NCBI GenBank assembly: GCA_040883315.1
Contig: JBFLKU010000006.1
Coordinates: 10,145-74,144 of the forward strand
Length of the DNA stretch: 64,000 bases
Source: JAFGUF01 sp040883315
Lineage (GTDB): Bacteria; Bacillota; Clostridia; Christensenellales; UMGS416
Direction of reading: 5' to 3'
Below are positions 33,445 to 42,358 of the stretch, piece after piece. The notes below the pieces were generated by a model that was not told the origin of the DNA, did no database searches, and worked only from the letters and a program-made list of their open reading frames with translations. The translations under genes were made by a program, and so were the position numbers. The first letter of the stretch is position 1; every line of letters begins with the position of its first letter.

Positions 33445-34689
33445 GTGAGCCTATTAAAAACTCCGGGTCTTTATAAAGACGGTATTAAAAAAATGGACTG
33501 GGCACTAAACTATATGCCCGTTACTAGAAGCATACTGGAAGATTATAAAAAAACAATGCCGCTCTCTGGGCTCAAGGTAGTGACGGCTATGCGTGTGGAC
33601 GCAAAAATGGGCAACTTTGCAAGAGTGCTGAAGGCTGCAGGCGCACAGGTATATGTGGCTAGTTCGTCTCCGCAGGCAGTGGAGGATGACGTAGTAGCAG
33701 GTCTTTATAATGAAGGAATAAACGTATTCGCACAGAGCAACGTGAGCCAGGAAATATATAAAAGACAGCTTATAGCAGCTGTTGACTGCAACCCAAACAT
33801 TATGATAGACACAAGCGGAGACCTGATGACATTGCTGCACAATGAGTGCAAAGTGAACAGCAAAGAGATAATAGGCGGCTGCGAAGAGACCACCACGGGA
33901 ATACGCCGTGCAAAGGCCAGAGCACAGGCAGGCAAGCTGGATTATCCTATAATTGCAACAAGCAATGCGAAATGCCAAGCCCTATTTGACGATAGATACG
34001 GAACAGGGCAGAGCGTTTGGAGCTCTATTATGAGTGCGACAAACCTGATGCTGGCCGGCAAAAATGTTGTGGTAGCTGGCTACGGCTGGTGCGGCAGAGG
34101 CGTGGCGCTGCGTGCTATGGGACTAGGTGCCAATGTAATAGTATGCGAAGTAGACCCTGTAAAGGCGCTGGAGGCATCTATGGATGGCTGCACAGTGATG
34201 GTGATGGACAGGGCTGCAAAGCTTGGTGACGTATTTGTGACTGTTACAGGCTGCAAAGATGTAATCACAAAAGAGCATTTTGCTGCCATGAAAGATGGAG
34301 CATTGCTGACAAATGCAGGGCACTTTGACGTGGAGCTGAATGTATGCGAGCTCCAGGAGCTGAGCGTAGACAAAAAAATGATAGGTGACAAGCTGGAAAC
34401 ATACACATTAAAAGACGGCAGAAAGCTGAATCTTTTAGGCGAGGGACGGCTGGTAAACTTGGTAATCAGCGAAGGCGGAGCAGCAGAGGCACTGGATTTG
34501 GGCTTTGCTATTCAGGCAAAGTCGGCTGTGTATATTGCGCAAAACTACGAGAAGCTGAAAAAAATAGTGTATGAAATACCAAAAGAAATAGATTATGACG
34601 TGGCAGCAATCAAACTGAATTCAAGGAATATCAGAATAGATGAGCTGACAAAAATGCAGTCGGATTACCTGAAAAGTTGGGAGGGCTAG
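33445..34689 (+). CDS. ahcY: adenosylhomocysteinase (or S-inosylhomocysteine hydrolase)
   Basis: A 414-residue SAH hydrolase: 'MRVDAKMGNFARVLKAAGAQV', 'DTSGDLMTLLHNE', 'GGCEETTTGIRRA', NAD-binding 'VVAGYGWCGRGVA' and 'TNAGHFDVE'. The end 'YLKSWEG' replaces the usual C-terminal K-x-x-x-Y-R-Y tail, and the enzyme is the short form without the mid-protein insertion of eukaryotic proteins. It splits S-adenosylhomocysteine to adenosine and homocysteine. The GTG start follows GAGGGA by five bases. The SAH/MTA deaminase gene follows after three bases. In such pairs the true substrate may be the deaminated product, S-inosylhomocysteine. Confidence 0.92.
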   Translation: MSLLKTPGLYKDGIKKMDWALNYMPVTRSILEDYKKTMPLSGLKVVTAMRVDAKMGNFARVLKAAGAQVYVASSSPQAVEDDVVAGLYNEGINVFAQSNVSQEIYKRQLIAAVDCNPNIMIDTSGDLMTLLHNECKVNSKEIIGGCEETTTGIRRAKARAQAGKLDYPIIATSNAKCQALFDDRYGTGQSVWSSIMSATNLMLAGKNVVVAGYGWCGRGVALRAMGLGANVIVCEVDPVKALEASMDGCTVMVMDRAAKLGDVFVTVTGCKDVITKEHFAAMKDGALLTNAGHFDVELNVCELQELSVDKKMIGDKLETYTLKDGRKLNLLGEGRLVNLVISEGGAAEALDLGFAIQAKSAVYIAQNYEKLKKIVYEIPKEIDYDVAAIKLNSRNIRIDELTKMQSDYLKSWEG

Positions 34690-34692
34690 TAT

Positions 34693-35994
34693 TTGAAAAG
34701 GCTTTTTAAGGGAGCTGTAATAATCACTGCAAACGAGAACTTTGACATAATATATAATGGAATGCTGGGTATTAAGGGAAACGAGATAGTGTATGTCGGC
34801 GAATACAGCAGTGAGTTTGAAAAGGGATTTGACGCCGATTCTATTATACATGCAAATAACAAAGTCCTGATGCCGGGGCTCATTAATATGCACACACACC
34901 TTCCAATGACTCTCTTCAGAGGATATGCCAGCGACATGGCACTGGATGAGTGGCTGAGAGAAAAGATACTGCCTGCAGAAGAAAAAATGAGTGCAGCAGA
35001 TGTGGAGATAGGCACAAGAATTGCATGTGCAGAGATGATACTTTCCGGTACTACAATGTGCCTGGATATGTATATGCATGCAGACAAAATAGCGAATGTT
35101 ATATATGATATGGGGCTGCGAGGCGCTGTTTCGTATTCGTATAATGATGATTCTGCAATAGAGAAAGCAATGAGCCTGACAGAGCATTGCAAGACATTGG
35201 AGGGCGGCAAGCTGAGGGCTATTGCCTCGCTGAGCTTGGCTTTCGATGGAAATGATGACAAGCAGGCTGTAGAAAAATATATAAACGAATGCAGGGAAAA
35301 CAACAAGAGAATTCATTTCCATGTGGCAGACAACGATGCACAGACAAAAAGGTGCAAAAAAGCAACAGGCATGTCGCCTATAGAATATATGGAAAGCCTT
35401 GGCGTATTCAAAGCAAAAACTATTGCCGTGCATTGCTTGGATATATCAGATAGCGATATGGATATTCTGAAAAACAATAATGTTTCAGTGGTGTATTGCC
35501 CCACCAGCGATGCAAAGATAGCCAGCGGATTCGCACCTGTTGACAAGATGCTGAAAAAGGGCATAAATGTGTGCATAGGCACAGACGGCGGAGCCAGCAA
35601 CAACAATATGGATATGCTGGAAGAGATGCATATAGGCTCGGTTATAGCAAAGGGCATCAGCCGAAATCCTGCCGCTATGAATGCGCAGGAAACCATAAAG
35701 ATGGCAACAATAAACGGCGCGAAAGCACTGGGAATAGATAATATACTTGGCTCATTGGAAAAGGGCAAAAAAGCAGATATGATTATGTTTAATCATTCCA
35801 GTCCGTTTTTCCTTCCCAAAAGCGAGCTGTGCAATAACATAGTGTATTCGGCCTCCAGAAACGAGCTAGAGATGACTATGGTAGACGGAAAAACATTGAT
35901 GGAAAGGGGTCAGCTTCTAAATAATAATTATGAACGCCTAGCAGCTGGATTTGAGGAAGCGGCAGCAAGGCTAACAGACAAAGAAAACGAGTAG
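34693..35994 (+). CDS. mtaD: S-adenosylhomocysteine/5'-methylthioadenosine deaminase
   Basis: A 433-residue amidohydrolase of the MtaD/DadD family. Metal and substrate residues are visible in 'LINMHTHLPMTLFRGYASDMALDEWL' (H67, H69), 'HFHVADND', 'TIAVHCLDI' and 'CIGTDGGASNNN'. It removes the 6-amino group from SAH, methylthioadenosine or adenosine-type nucleosides. The TTG start at 34693 follows a strong GGGAGGG. It lies between ahcY and a lipoprotein gene whose ATG directly abuts its stop. The exact substrate among SAH, MTA and 5'-deoxyadenosine is open. Confidence 0.88.
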   Translation: MKRLFKGAVIITANENFDIIYNGMLGIKGNEIVYVGEYSSEFEKGFDADSIIHANNKVLMPGLINMHTHLPMTLFRGYASDMALDEWLREKILPAEEKMSAADVEIGTRIACAEMILSGTTMCLDMYMHADKIANVIYDMGLRGAVSYSYNDDSAIEKAMSLTEHCKTLEGGKLRAIASLSLAFDGNDDKQAVEKYINECRENNKRIHFHVADNDAQTKRCKKATGMSPIEYMESLGVFKAKTIAVHCLDISDSDMDILKNNNVSVVYCPTSDAKIASGFAPVDKMLKKGINVCIGTDGGASNNNMDMLEEMHIGSVIAKGISRNPAAMNAQETIKMATINGAKALGIDNILGSLEKGKKADMIMFNHSSPFFLPKSELCNNIVYSASRNELEMTMVDGKTLMERGQLLNNNYERLAAGFEEAAARLTDKENE

Positions 35995-37815
35995 ATGAGG
36001 GTATTCAGAAACAAAAACATTATATTTTTTATTATAATCATATTGCTGCTGGCAGGCTGTACAAATAAAGACAAAATAGATTCAACTGCAACATCAGCAC
36101 CTGTAGCTACCGATGTGCCTTTTTTAAGCAATGAGATAATTATATCCGGAGGCGATGGACTGACCCATCAGAATTTAGCAGATATCCAAATAGAAAATTT
36201 AGAGAATGACAAAGTGCGTATGACGCTTTCTTTTATGACGGGCTCCGGAGCTGCCATGATAGACCAGCGAGTGAGCAGCGGAGTTCCTAATTATTCTGTC
36301 AGCCATGTAGAGGGCGTGGATAGAATGATGATTCAGCTGGATGGCATATCCAACTGGACATACAAGATATATGATGAAGAGATACAAAACAATTCTATAA
36401 TACAGGGTGTATTGAAGCAGGAGCCTATCGACGGCAACAGCCTATATCTTTATGTATCCACAAAAGATGACTACAGCTACAGAGTGGACACCAATACAAA
36501 TAAAATAGTGATAACGATGTATCCCCATGAGCAAAGCACAAAATACAACTATTATATAAAGTTAAATGCATTTTTAGAGTACCAAAACGGATATTTCAAA
36601 TCAGAGGATTTTTACCCATGCCTAAGCAGAGATGGGGTGAATGGAGTGCTACTATCATATCCATTTGATACGCTGGATGCAGCTAATCTATATCTAGATG
36701 AGCACAAGGAAGAGCTGGAAGCGGAAATAGACATACAAGATATTTCTGTTGTCTACCTTGCAAACAATGAGCTTCCTGAGTATAGCTATGAAAACCAGCT
36801 AGAGCAGATAATAAACAAGCCGATAGGATACAGAAGCGACGAATCGATTGTGGGGCTTCCACTGATAACAGATGGCAGATTCTTGACATGGGGAAAGACA
36901 AAGGACGACTTTGTATATGCTAGAGCGTACACATTGCTTGGCTCTCAGGTGGGGGATGTGTATTCCTATGAGGAGATATGGAAAAGACAAAAAGACAGCA
37001 GTGCCAGAATGATGGAAACACAGTTTAATTCCGTATTGAATGCGGACTACTCATATGATAATAGATTTCTGGCATTTATAGACCAGAATGATGAAACAAG
37101 AATGCTGCAAATACTGGACAACCTGACAGGCGACATATACTTGCCGGCTGATGACGGATTTGGAATAGACACTTCATCTTTTGTATGGTCCAACAATGAT
37201 AATAGGCTCTTTGCAATAACCGGAGAGCGGGAAAGCAAGCAGCTGCTGTGCTACGACATGAGAAATATACTGGATATATCCGTGTATGCGCTGACAGAAG
37301 AGGAATACATGGAAAGCAGCCTTTGCCTATTTGATGAGTATATATATTTCCTGAAGGCAGGTGAAGACAGCCTGACTACAGATATATACAGAGCGGATAT
37401 TGAAACAGGGCATGCCAGCAAGTTTTTATCCGGGAATTCATTTATGCTTTCGCCCAAAGGAAACAAAATAGCGGTAAATGACATGCAGCAAAAAAATGCA
37501 GAACAATATAGCTTCTATTTGTATGATATGAATACAAAAAACAAGGAAGTCATCCAAACAGGCAAGATGATAATGGACTACACATGGAGCAGAGACGGCA
37601 GCAGAATATACTACACTGTATATAAAAACGCTGGATGGGAAGATGAATATCCGCTGCAGCTGTATTACTATGATGTAGCCAAAAACAAGAGCTACTATGT
37701 GATGGACATGATAACAGGGGCATTATACCCTGCATATGATGAAGATCAAGTGCTAGTTATGAGCATATTCCAGCTGCAGGACAGGCAGATAACCATAACA
37801 TATCAAGTGCAGTAG
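35995..37815 (+). CDS. lipoprotein of unknown function with propeller-like repeats
   Basis: A 606-residue exported protein. The signal peptide ends in the lipobox 'LLAGC' (about 17-21), followed by a Thr/Ser/Ala linker. Residues about 45-170 form a beta-rich, AMIN-like region. The C-terminal 260 residues contain WD40/TolB-like repeats ('YSYDNRFLAFIDQNDETRM', 'FVWSNNDNRLFAITGE', 'MLSPKGNKIAVND', 'YTWSRDGSRIYYTVY'), so a beta propeller is likely. No catalytic motif is recognised. Its ATG follows the mtaD stop directly, so it is co-transcribed with the SAH genes, though the functional link is unclear. A terminator follows. Confidence 0.72.
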   Translation: MRVFRNKNIIFFIIIILLLAGCTNKDKIDSTATSAPVATDVPFLSNEIIISGGDGLTHQNLADIQIENLENDKVRMTLSFMTGSGAAMIDQRVSSGVPNYSVSHVEGVDRMMIQLDGISNWTYKIYDEEIQNNSIIQGVLKQEPIDGNSLYLYVSTKDDYSYRVDTNTNKIVITMYPHEQSTKYNYYIKLNAFLEYQNGYFKSEDFYPCLSRDGVNGVLLSYPFDTLDAANLYLDEHKEELEAEIDIQDISVVYLANNELPEYSYENQLEQIINKPIGYRSDESIVGLPLITDGRFLTWGKTKDDFVYARAYTLLGSQVGDVYSYEEIWKRQKDSSARMMETQFNSVLNADYSYDNRFLAFIDQNDETRMLQILDNLTGDIYLPADDGFGIDTSSFVWSNNDNRLFAITGERESKQLLCYDMRNILDISVYALTEEEYMESSLCLFDEYIYFLKAGEDSLTTDIYRADIETGHASKFLSGNSFMLSPKGNKIAVNDMQQKNAEQYSFYLYDMNTKNKEVIQTGKMIMDYTWSRDGSRIYYTVYKNAGWEDEYPLQLYYYDVAKNKSYYVMDMITGALYPAYDEDQVLVMSIFQLQDRQITITYQVQ

Positions 37816-37847
37816 CATAAGATAAACATATATGAAAATAATAATTC

Positions 37848-37875
37848 AGCCGCTTATCTATTTAAGTGGCTTTTT
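37848..37875 (+). terminator. terminator of the ahcY-mtaD-lipoprotein operon
   Basis: AGCCGCTTA / TAAGTGGCT, a 9-bp stem with one G-T pair and a 6-nt loop, then five T. Confidence 0.8.
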
Positions 37876-37908
37876 GATGCATGTATAATCTATAACTCAA
37901 TAAAAGGT

Positions 37909-37937
37909 TTACAATGCTGCAAAAATATGTGTATAAT
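37909..37937 (+). promoter_or_regulatory. promoter of the dCMP deaminase-HAD operon
   Basis: TTACAA, 17-bp spacer, TATAAT; leader about 25 nt. Confidence 0.65.
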
Positions 37938-37965
37938 TAGTCAATAAGCTTAGGGGAGAAACTGC

Positions 37966-38421
37966 ATGAATAAATGGGATAAAAGATTTATGGAAATGGC
38001 AGAGCTGATATCCACATGGTCTAGCTGCTATCAGGAAAACAGAAAAATAGGTGCTATAATAGTGAAAGATAAACGTATAGTAACCACCGGATACAACGGT
38101 GCGCCATCCGGCATAGAGAGCTGCGTGGAGCGAGGAGAATGCCTTCGCAGAAAAATGAATGTGCCATCAGGCACAAGGGCGGAGCTGTGCTATGCCATAC
38201 ACGCCGAGCAAAACGCCATACTGCAGGCAGCCAGACTGGGGCTTTCACTGATAGATTCCACCCTATACTGCACCCATCAGCCATGCGTGATATGCAGCAA
38301 AATGATAGTGAATGCAGGCATAAAGAAGGTGTGGTACAAGCATCCTTATCCCGATGAGTTTGCCATAAAAATACTAACTGAAGCTAATGTAGAATTAATT
38401 CAATACACGGAAGGCGAATAG
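37966..38421 (+). CDS. dCMP deaminase, ComEB-like
   Basis: A 151-residue zinc deaminase. 'AIHAEQNAI' (HAE) and 'THQPCVICSKMIVNAGI' (PCxxC) form the zinc site, and an additional Cys-rich loop ('SCVERGECLRRK') is typical of dCMP deaminase of the ComEB/Dcd type. It converts dCMP to dUMP for thymidylate synthesis. GGGGAG precedes the ATG. A HAD phosphatase gene follows after seven bases. The ComEB name is historical; a role in competence is not implied. Confidence 0.92.
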   Translation: MNKWDKRFMEMAELISTWSSCYQENRKIGAIIVKDKRIVTTGYNGAPSGIESCVERGECLRRKMNVPSGTRAELCYAIHAEQNAILQAARLGLSLIDSTLYCTHQPCVICSKMIVNAGIKKVWYKHPYPDEFAIKILTEANVELIQYTEGE

Positions 38422-38428
38422 AAAATTA

Positions 38429-39064
38429 ATGAAATATAAACATATAATCTGGGATTATAACGGAACGATACTGGATGATACACAGCTGGTTTTGGACATA
38501 CTGAATAAAATGCTGGAAGAGAAAAGACTGAAGACCTGTACTATGGATGAATATAGAGAGGTGTTTGATTTTCCTATTATAGACTACTATATAAATGTAG
38601 GGTTTGATTTAGAGAAGTATTCATTTGAGGAGCTGGCAGACCAGTTTACCGACATGTATGAGCAGATGTTTGAAAAGTCGAATCTGCGAAACGGAATAGT
38701 GGAGATGATGAAAAAATTCCACGAGGAAGGATTCGAGCAAAGCATACTGACAGCAGGCAGAGAAAAAAATATTGGAAACGAAATAAAGGCTTTTGGGCTG
38801 GATAAATACATAAAGGAAATAACAGGACTAAACAACAATAAAGCTGAGAGCAAGGTATTTCTGGCAGAGCAGCATCTGGAAAAGATAAAGGTGAAGCCGG
38901 AGGAAATATTATTTATAGGCGACACCACCCACGACTACTTGGTGGCACAGGAGATAGGCTGCGACTGCGTGCTGCTATCGGGCGGACACCAGAGCATGCG
39001 CAGGCTGCAGGCTGTATGCGAAATGGTGGCAGAGAGACCAGAGGACATAGAGAAATATTTATAA
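38429..39064 (+). CDS. HAD-superfamily hydrolase with D-x-N motif
   Basis: A 211-residue HAD protein of the phosphoglycolate phosphatase-like shape: helical cap at about 17-85, then 'ILTAG' (motif II Thr), Lys in 'NKAESKVFL', and 'ILFIGDTTHDYLVA' (motif IV). Motif I reads D-Y-N-G-T, so the nucleophile Asp is present but the second Asp, the usual acid/base, is Asn. This variant recurs in one HAD subgroup, yet reduced or altered activity is possible. It is co-transcribed with the dCMP deaminase, which hints at a nucleotide phosphate substrate. Confidence 0.82.
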   Translation: MKYKHIIWDYNGTILDDTQLVLDILNKMLEEKRLKTCTMDEYREVFDFPIIDYYINVGFDLEKYSFEELADQFTDMYEQMFEKSNLRNGIVEMMKKFHEEGFEQSILTAGREKNIGNEIKAFGLDKYIKEITGLNNNKAESKVFLAEQHLEKIKVKPEEILFIGDTTHDYLVAQEIGCDCVLLSGGHQSMRRLQAVCEMVAERPEDIEKYL

Positions 39065-39072
39065 GCAAATTA

Positions 39073-39101
39073 AAAGCCCTTACCATTGGTAAGGACTTTT
39101 T
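39073..39101. terminator. bidirectional terminator
   Basis: 12-bp stem AAAGCCCTTACC / GGTAAGGACTTT with one mismatch and a 3-nt loop, then T. It lies between convergent genes ending at 39064 and 39123. Confidence 0.8.
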
Positions 39102-39122
39102 AAAATCTAATTATATAATTTA

Positions 39123-39308
39123 TTATTCGTCAGATTCGTCTACGATGTCTGCAGCTGGGGCATTTTTCTTTACAGATTCGATGCCGTTTTTGCAGCCAGC
39201 TTTTGTTGTGTAGGCTTCACTTGTTGCGATGATTTCGCCGTTGCCTGCTTTTAGGTTGAAGCGGAATTGACCGCCTTTATCTTTTTTAATAACGAATTTT
39301 GCACTCAT
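39123..39308 (-). CDS. YegP-like DUF1508 protein
   Basis: A 61-residue protein with a single DUF1508 unit: 'KFVIKKDKGGQFRFNLKAGNGEIIATSEAYTTKAGCKNGIESVK', spanning most of the chain, followed by an acidic tail. E. coli YegP holds two such units in tandem. The fold is a small alpha/beta domain of unknown role. TAGGAGG lies eight bases before the ATG, suggesting strong translation. It is monocistronic. Confidence 0.88.
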   Translation of the reverse strand: MSAKFVIKKDKGGQFRFNLKAGNGEIIATSEAYTTKAGCKNGIESVKKNAPAADIVDESDE

Positions 39309-39428
39309 GTACTTCTTCCTCCTAAAGTAATTTATGAATTTATTATATCACAATAAAAAAATATGTATAGTGATTTGGTTACATTTATTACCCTAATTAT
39401 AAGGTTTATACACCTGCATATAAATATA

Positions 39429-39446
39429 GCCGGCAAAATTGCCGGC
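39429..39446 (-). terminator. terminator of icd
   Basis: GCCGGC arms around an AATTTT loop on the minus strand, extended by A-T pairs and followed by TATATTTAT. A modest terminator. Confidence 0.6.
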
Positions 39447-39458
39447 CATATAATAAAA

Positions 39459-40658
39459 TTAAGCTAATTTCTCTGCAATAGCATCCATAAACTCTTTGGA
39501 GTTCACTTTCTTTGTTTCGCCTACTGCCAGTGCCAGCAGGTCGCCTGTCATCACGCCGCCCTCTATTGTGGCAACTGTTGCCTTCTCCAGCTTTTTGGCA
39601 AATTCGCAAAGCTCTGGGATCTCGTCCATTTCGCCCCGCTTGTTCAGAGCACCAGTCCATGCAAATATTGTGGCTACTGGGTTGGTAGATGTCTCTACGC
39701 CTTCCAGATATCTGTAGTAGTGGCGTGTCACTGTGCCGTGTGCAGCTTCATATTCGTAGTATCCGTCCGGCGATATCAATACAGAGGACATCATTGCAAG
39801 GCTGCCGAATGCTGTGGCTACTAGGTCGCTCATCACGTCGCCGTCGTAGTTCATGCATGCCCATAGCATGCCGCCGTTGCTTTTTATAATGCGAGCTACT
39901 ATGTCGTCAATTAGTGTGTAGAAATATTCAATTCCCAGTGCTTCAAATTTCATTTTGTAGTGCTTGTCATATATCTCTTGGAACACATCCTTGAACTTGT
40001 GGTGATATATTTTGGATATGGTGTCCTTTGAGCCAAACCATAAATCCATTTTATGATCTAGTGCATACATAAAGCATGCATGTGCAAAGTGGTCTATAGA
40101 TGATGTATCGTTGTGCATTCCCCTCACTACGCCGCCTGCATTTTGGAATGTGTGTATCAGCTGACGCTCCTCCTTGCCGTCTGCTGTGGTGTACACCAGC
40201 TCTGCCTTTGTGCCAGCTGGCACTTCCTTTTCTTCGCAGTTGTATATGTCGCCGTATGCATGACGAGCCATGACTATCGGTGATGTCCAGCCCGGAACAT
40301 ATGATTTAATGTTTTTGCATAAAATAGGCTCTCTAAATACTGTTCCGCCCAAAATTCCACGTATTGTGCCGTTGGGGCTTTTCCACATTTTTTTCAGGTT
40401 ATATTCTTCCACTCTTTGTGCATTTGGTGTGATGGTGGCGCACTTTACACCCACGCCATATTTTTTGATAGCTTCTGCACACTCCACCGTCACCTTGTCG
40501 TCGGTTTTGTCCCTGTTTACCAGACCTAGGTCGTAGTATTCAGTTTTCAAATCCACAAAAGGCAGTATCAGCTTTTCCTTTATCTGCTCCCACAGAATGC
40601 GGGTCATTTCGTCGCCGTCTATCTCCACAATAGGTGTTTTCATCTGGATTTTGGTCAT
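39459..40658 (-). CDS. icd: isocitrate dehydrogenase (NADP+), dimeric eukaryote-like type
   Basis: A 399-residue enzyme of the TCA cycle, oxidising isocitrate to 2-oxoglutarate and CO2. Features are 'VEIDGDEMTRILWE', the substrate serine region 'MWKSPNGTIRGILGGTVFREPI', 'YTLIDDIVARIIKSNGG', 'NYDGDVMSDLVA' and 'EAAHGTVTRHY'. The sequence matches subfamily II (the mitochondrial/cytosolic eukaryotic and some bacterial enzymes), not the E. coli-type icd. The start at 40658 follows GGAGG by eight bases; the frame extends sixteen codons further without a good ribosome site. Confidence 0.95.
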   Translation of the reverse strand: MTKIQMKTPIVEIDGDEMTRILWEQIKEKLILPFVDLKTEYYDLGLVNRDKTDDKVTVECAEAIKKYGVGVKCATITPNAQRVEEYNLKKMWKSPNGTIRGILGGTVFREPILCKNIKSYVPGWTSPIVMARHAYGDIYNCEEKEVPAGTKAELVYTTADGKEERQLIHTFQNAGGVVRGMHNDTSSIDHFAHACFMYALDHKMDLWFGSKDTISKIYHHKFKDVFQEIYDKHYKMKFEALGIEYFYTLIDDIVARIIKSNGGMLWACMNYDGDVMSDLVATAFGSLAMMSSVLISPDGYYEYEAAHGTVTRHYYRYLEGVETSTNPVATIFAWTGALNKRGEMDEIPELCEFAKKLEKATVATIEGGVMTGDLLALAVGETKKVNSKEFMDAIAEKLA

Positions 40659-40731
40659 TCGAGTATCCTCCGTATATAAAAATTTTAATTTGTTACAAAT
40701 ATGCATGTGGTTTTATAATATACACCAAGAT

Positions 40732-40760
40732 AGTATACATTAATATTGGCTATATATCAA
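40732..40760 (-). promoter_or_regulatory. promoter of icd
   Basis: TTGATA, 17-bp spacer, TATACT on the minus strand; leader of about 65-70 nt. Confidence 0.6.
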
Positions 40761-40860
40761 GTGAGTAAAGGTGATGCAGAGAAATACAAATGCCTTTTTG
40801 AAATATACACAGATATAGGCAAATGAAGATATTTTAGTATCTCGCAGCATATAATATTTC

Positions 40861-40889
40861 TTGATAAAATAGATTTATTTGTATATAAT
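40861..40889 (+). promoter_or_regulatory. promoter of the DsrE-like gene
   Basis: TTGATA, 17-bp spacer, TATAAT; leader of about 47 nt. Confidence 0.7.
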
Positions 40890-40942
40890 CAAATAGTATA
40901 TATGTCATAATATAATTTGACAGAATAAAGGGTGATGCGTAT

Positions 40943-41281
40943 ATGAGCACAATAAATATACTTTGGACAACGGATTCAGCTGACACAGCAATGCTGTTTA
41001 TCAATGAGTATGCACTAGGCTCTCTATCATATCAATGGTGGGACAAGGTTCGGGTAATTCTCTGGGGCGGCTCCGTGAGACTGATAATGAATAATAATTA
41101 TATTCAGGTTTACATTATGCAGATGGTGCACAAAGGCGTGGAAGTGATTGCCAGCAAAAACTGTGCAGACGCAGTGGGGGCAACCGAGCTGCTGGAAAGC
41201 CTAGAGGTTCAGGTAATGTATTTTGGAAAAGAGCTTACTGAAATCATCCAAGACAAAGATCAGGAATTAATCAGCGTATAA
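40943..41281 (+). CDS. DsrE-like small protein
   Basis: A 112-residue protein with the DsrE/DsrF-like alpha/beta pattern: 'INILWTTDSADTAMLFINEYAL', 'VRVILWGGSVRLI', 'MVHKGVEVIASKNCADAVGATELLESLEVQVMYFG'-like ending. A Cys sits at the position (SKNCAD) where sulfur-carrying members hold theirs. The family moves sulfane sulfur or acts in redox roles; here the role is unknown. A terminator lies between it and the following oxidoreductase, so it is a single-gene unit. Confidence 0.7.
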   Translation: MSTINILWTTDSADTAMLFINEYALGSLSYQWWDKVRVILWGGSVRLIMNNNYIQVYIMQMVHKGVEVIASKNCADAVGATELLESLEVQVMYFGKELTEIIQDKDQELISV

Positions 41282-41290
41282 AAATATTAA

Positions 41291-41320
41291 TGGCTTCACA
41301 TTATTGTGGGGCCATTTTTA
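41291..41320 (+). terminator. terminator of the DsrE-like gene
   Basis: ATGGCTTCAC / GTGGGGCCAT, a 10-bp stem with two G-T pairs and a 6-nt loop, then five T. Confidence 0.8.
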
Positions 41321-41343
41321 ACTAAACCAAAGGAGACAAACAT

Positions 41344-42309
41344 ATGAAGTGGGCAATAATTGGAACAGGACAGATATCACATCAGTTTGCAACGGATGCA
41401 GGTGCTGCAAAAAGCGCAGAGCTGGTGGCAGTATGCTCCAGAGACATAGAGAAGGGTAAGGCCTTCGCAAAAGAGTTTAATATACCAAAGGTATATTCAG
41501 ACTATGATGAAATGCTTGCAAATGAAGAGATAGATAATATTTATGCGGGAGTGCCTCACACAGCACATCAGGAAGTGGTGGAATATTTCCTGAAAAAGAA
41601 GAAGAATGTGCTATGCGAAAAGCCGCTGGGCGTGAACAAACGCCAAGCTGAGAGCATGATAAAAACAGCCAAGGAAAATGATGTGCTGCTGATGGAAGCG
41701 ATGTGGACCATGTTTTTCCCTGCAGTTATAAAAGCAAAAGAGCTGATAGACGCCAAACACTTCGGAGAGATTAACTCCGCAGCTGGCTTTATAGGCTATG
41801 GATCAATGGGCAACCATGACAGATGGAGATACTACAGCCATATGGCAGGCGGAGCACTTTTGGATATCGGCGTGTATCCGGTGCACTTTTTCCTGCATAT
41901 TTTCGGAAAAACGCCTGATGAAACAGTCAGCTTGGCAGATATAAGAGACGGCGTGGACATGACAGACAAAGTAGCTTTCAAATTTGGAAATGCAGCCGCC
42001 AGCTTTGATGCCAGCATACTAAGCTCCTATGAGTGGAGATATGATATTTACTGTGAAAGAGGTTCAATCCATTTAAATAGAATAACAGCCCCATATACAC
42101 TGACGCTGAAGCCATTTGACGGAGAAGAAGAGGTGATAGACTTTGCCTACGAAAGAGGCGGCATGCAGTATCAGATAGATGCATTTGATGAAGCCAGCAA
42201 AAAGGGAATGAAAGAGCTTCCCCCAGTCACACATCAGCGTACGCTGGACGCTCTGGAGATAATGGATGAGCTGAGAGAAAAATGGGGATTGAAATATCCG
42301 ATGGAGTAG
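41344..42309 (+). CDS. Gfo/Idh/MocA family oxidoreductase (trans-dihydrobenzenediol dehydrogenase-like)
   Basis: A 321-residue NAD(P)-dependent dehydrogenase. 'WAIIGTGQISHQFATDA' is the Rossmann start, 'KKKNVLCEKPLGVNKRQAESMI' holds the family Lys, and 'EAMWTMFFPA' with 'GGALLDIGVYPVHFFLHIFG' is the pattern of the dimeric dihydrodiol dehydrogenase-like branch. The physiological substrate is unknown. AAGGAG precedes the ATG. A terminator on each side makes it monocistronic, though the upstream terminator lies only 24 bp before the start and no promoter is evident in that gap. Confidence 0.9.
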   Translation: MKWAIIGTGQISHQFATDAGAAKSAELVAVCSRDIEKGKAFAKEFNIPKVYSDYDEMLANEEIDNIYAGVPHTAHQEVVEYFLKKKKNVLCEKPLGVNKRQAESMIKTAKENDVLLMEAMWTMFFPAVIKAKELIDAKHFGEINSAAGFIGYGSMGNHDRWRYYSHMAGGALLDIGVYPVHFFLHIFGKTPDETVSLADIRDGVDMTDKVAFKFGNAAASFDASILSSYEWRYDIYCERGSIHLNRITAPYTLTLKPFDGEEEVIDFAYERGGMQYQIDAFDEASKKGMKELPPVTHQRTLDALEIMDELREKWGLKYPME

Positions 42310-42328
42310 AAAGATTAGGTATAATTTA

Positions 42329-42355
42329 AAAACAGTCAAAAATGACTGTTTTTTT
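42329..42355 (+). terminator. terminator of the oxidoreductase gene
   Basis: Perfect 10-bp stem AAAACAGTCA / TGACTGTTTT, 4-nt loop, then T. Confidence 0.85.
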
Positions 42356-42358
42356 GTG

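Noticed and set aside
34621..35433. 270-codon open frame antisense to ahcY/mtaD
   Set aside because: It is opposite two clear enzymes with a Cys-rich, unstructured product and no ribosome site.
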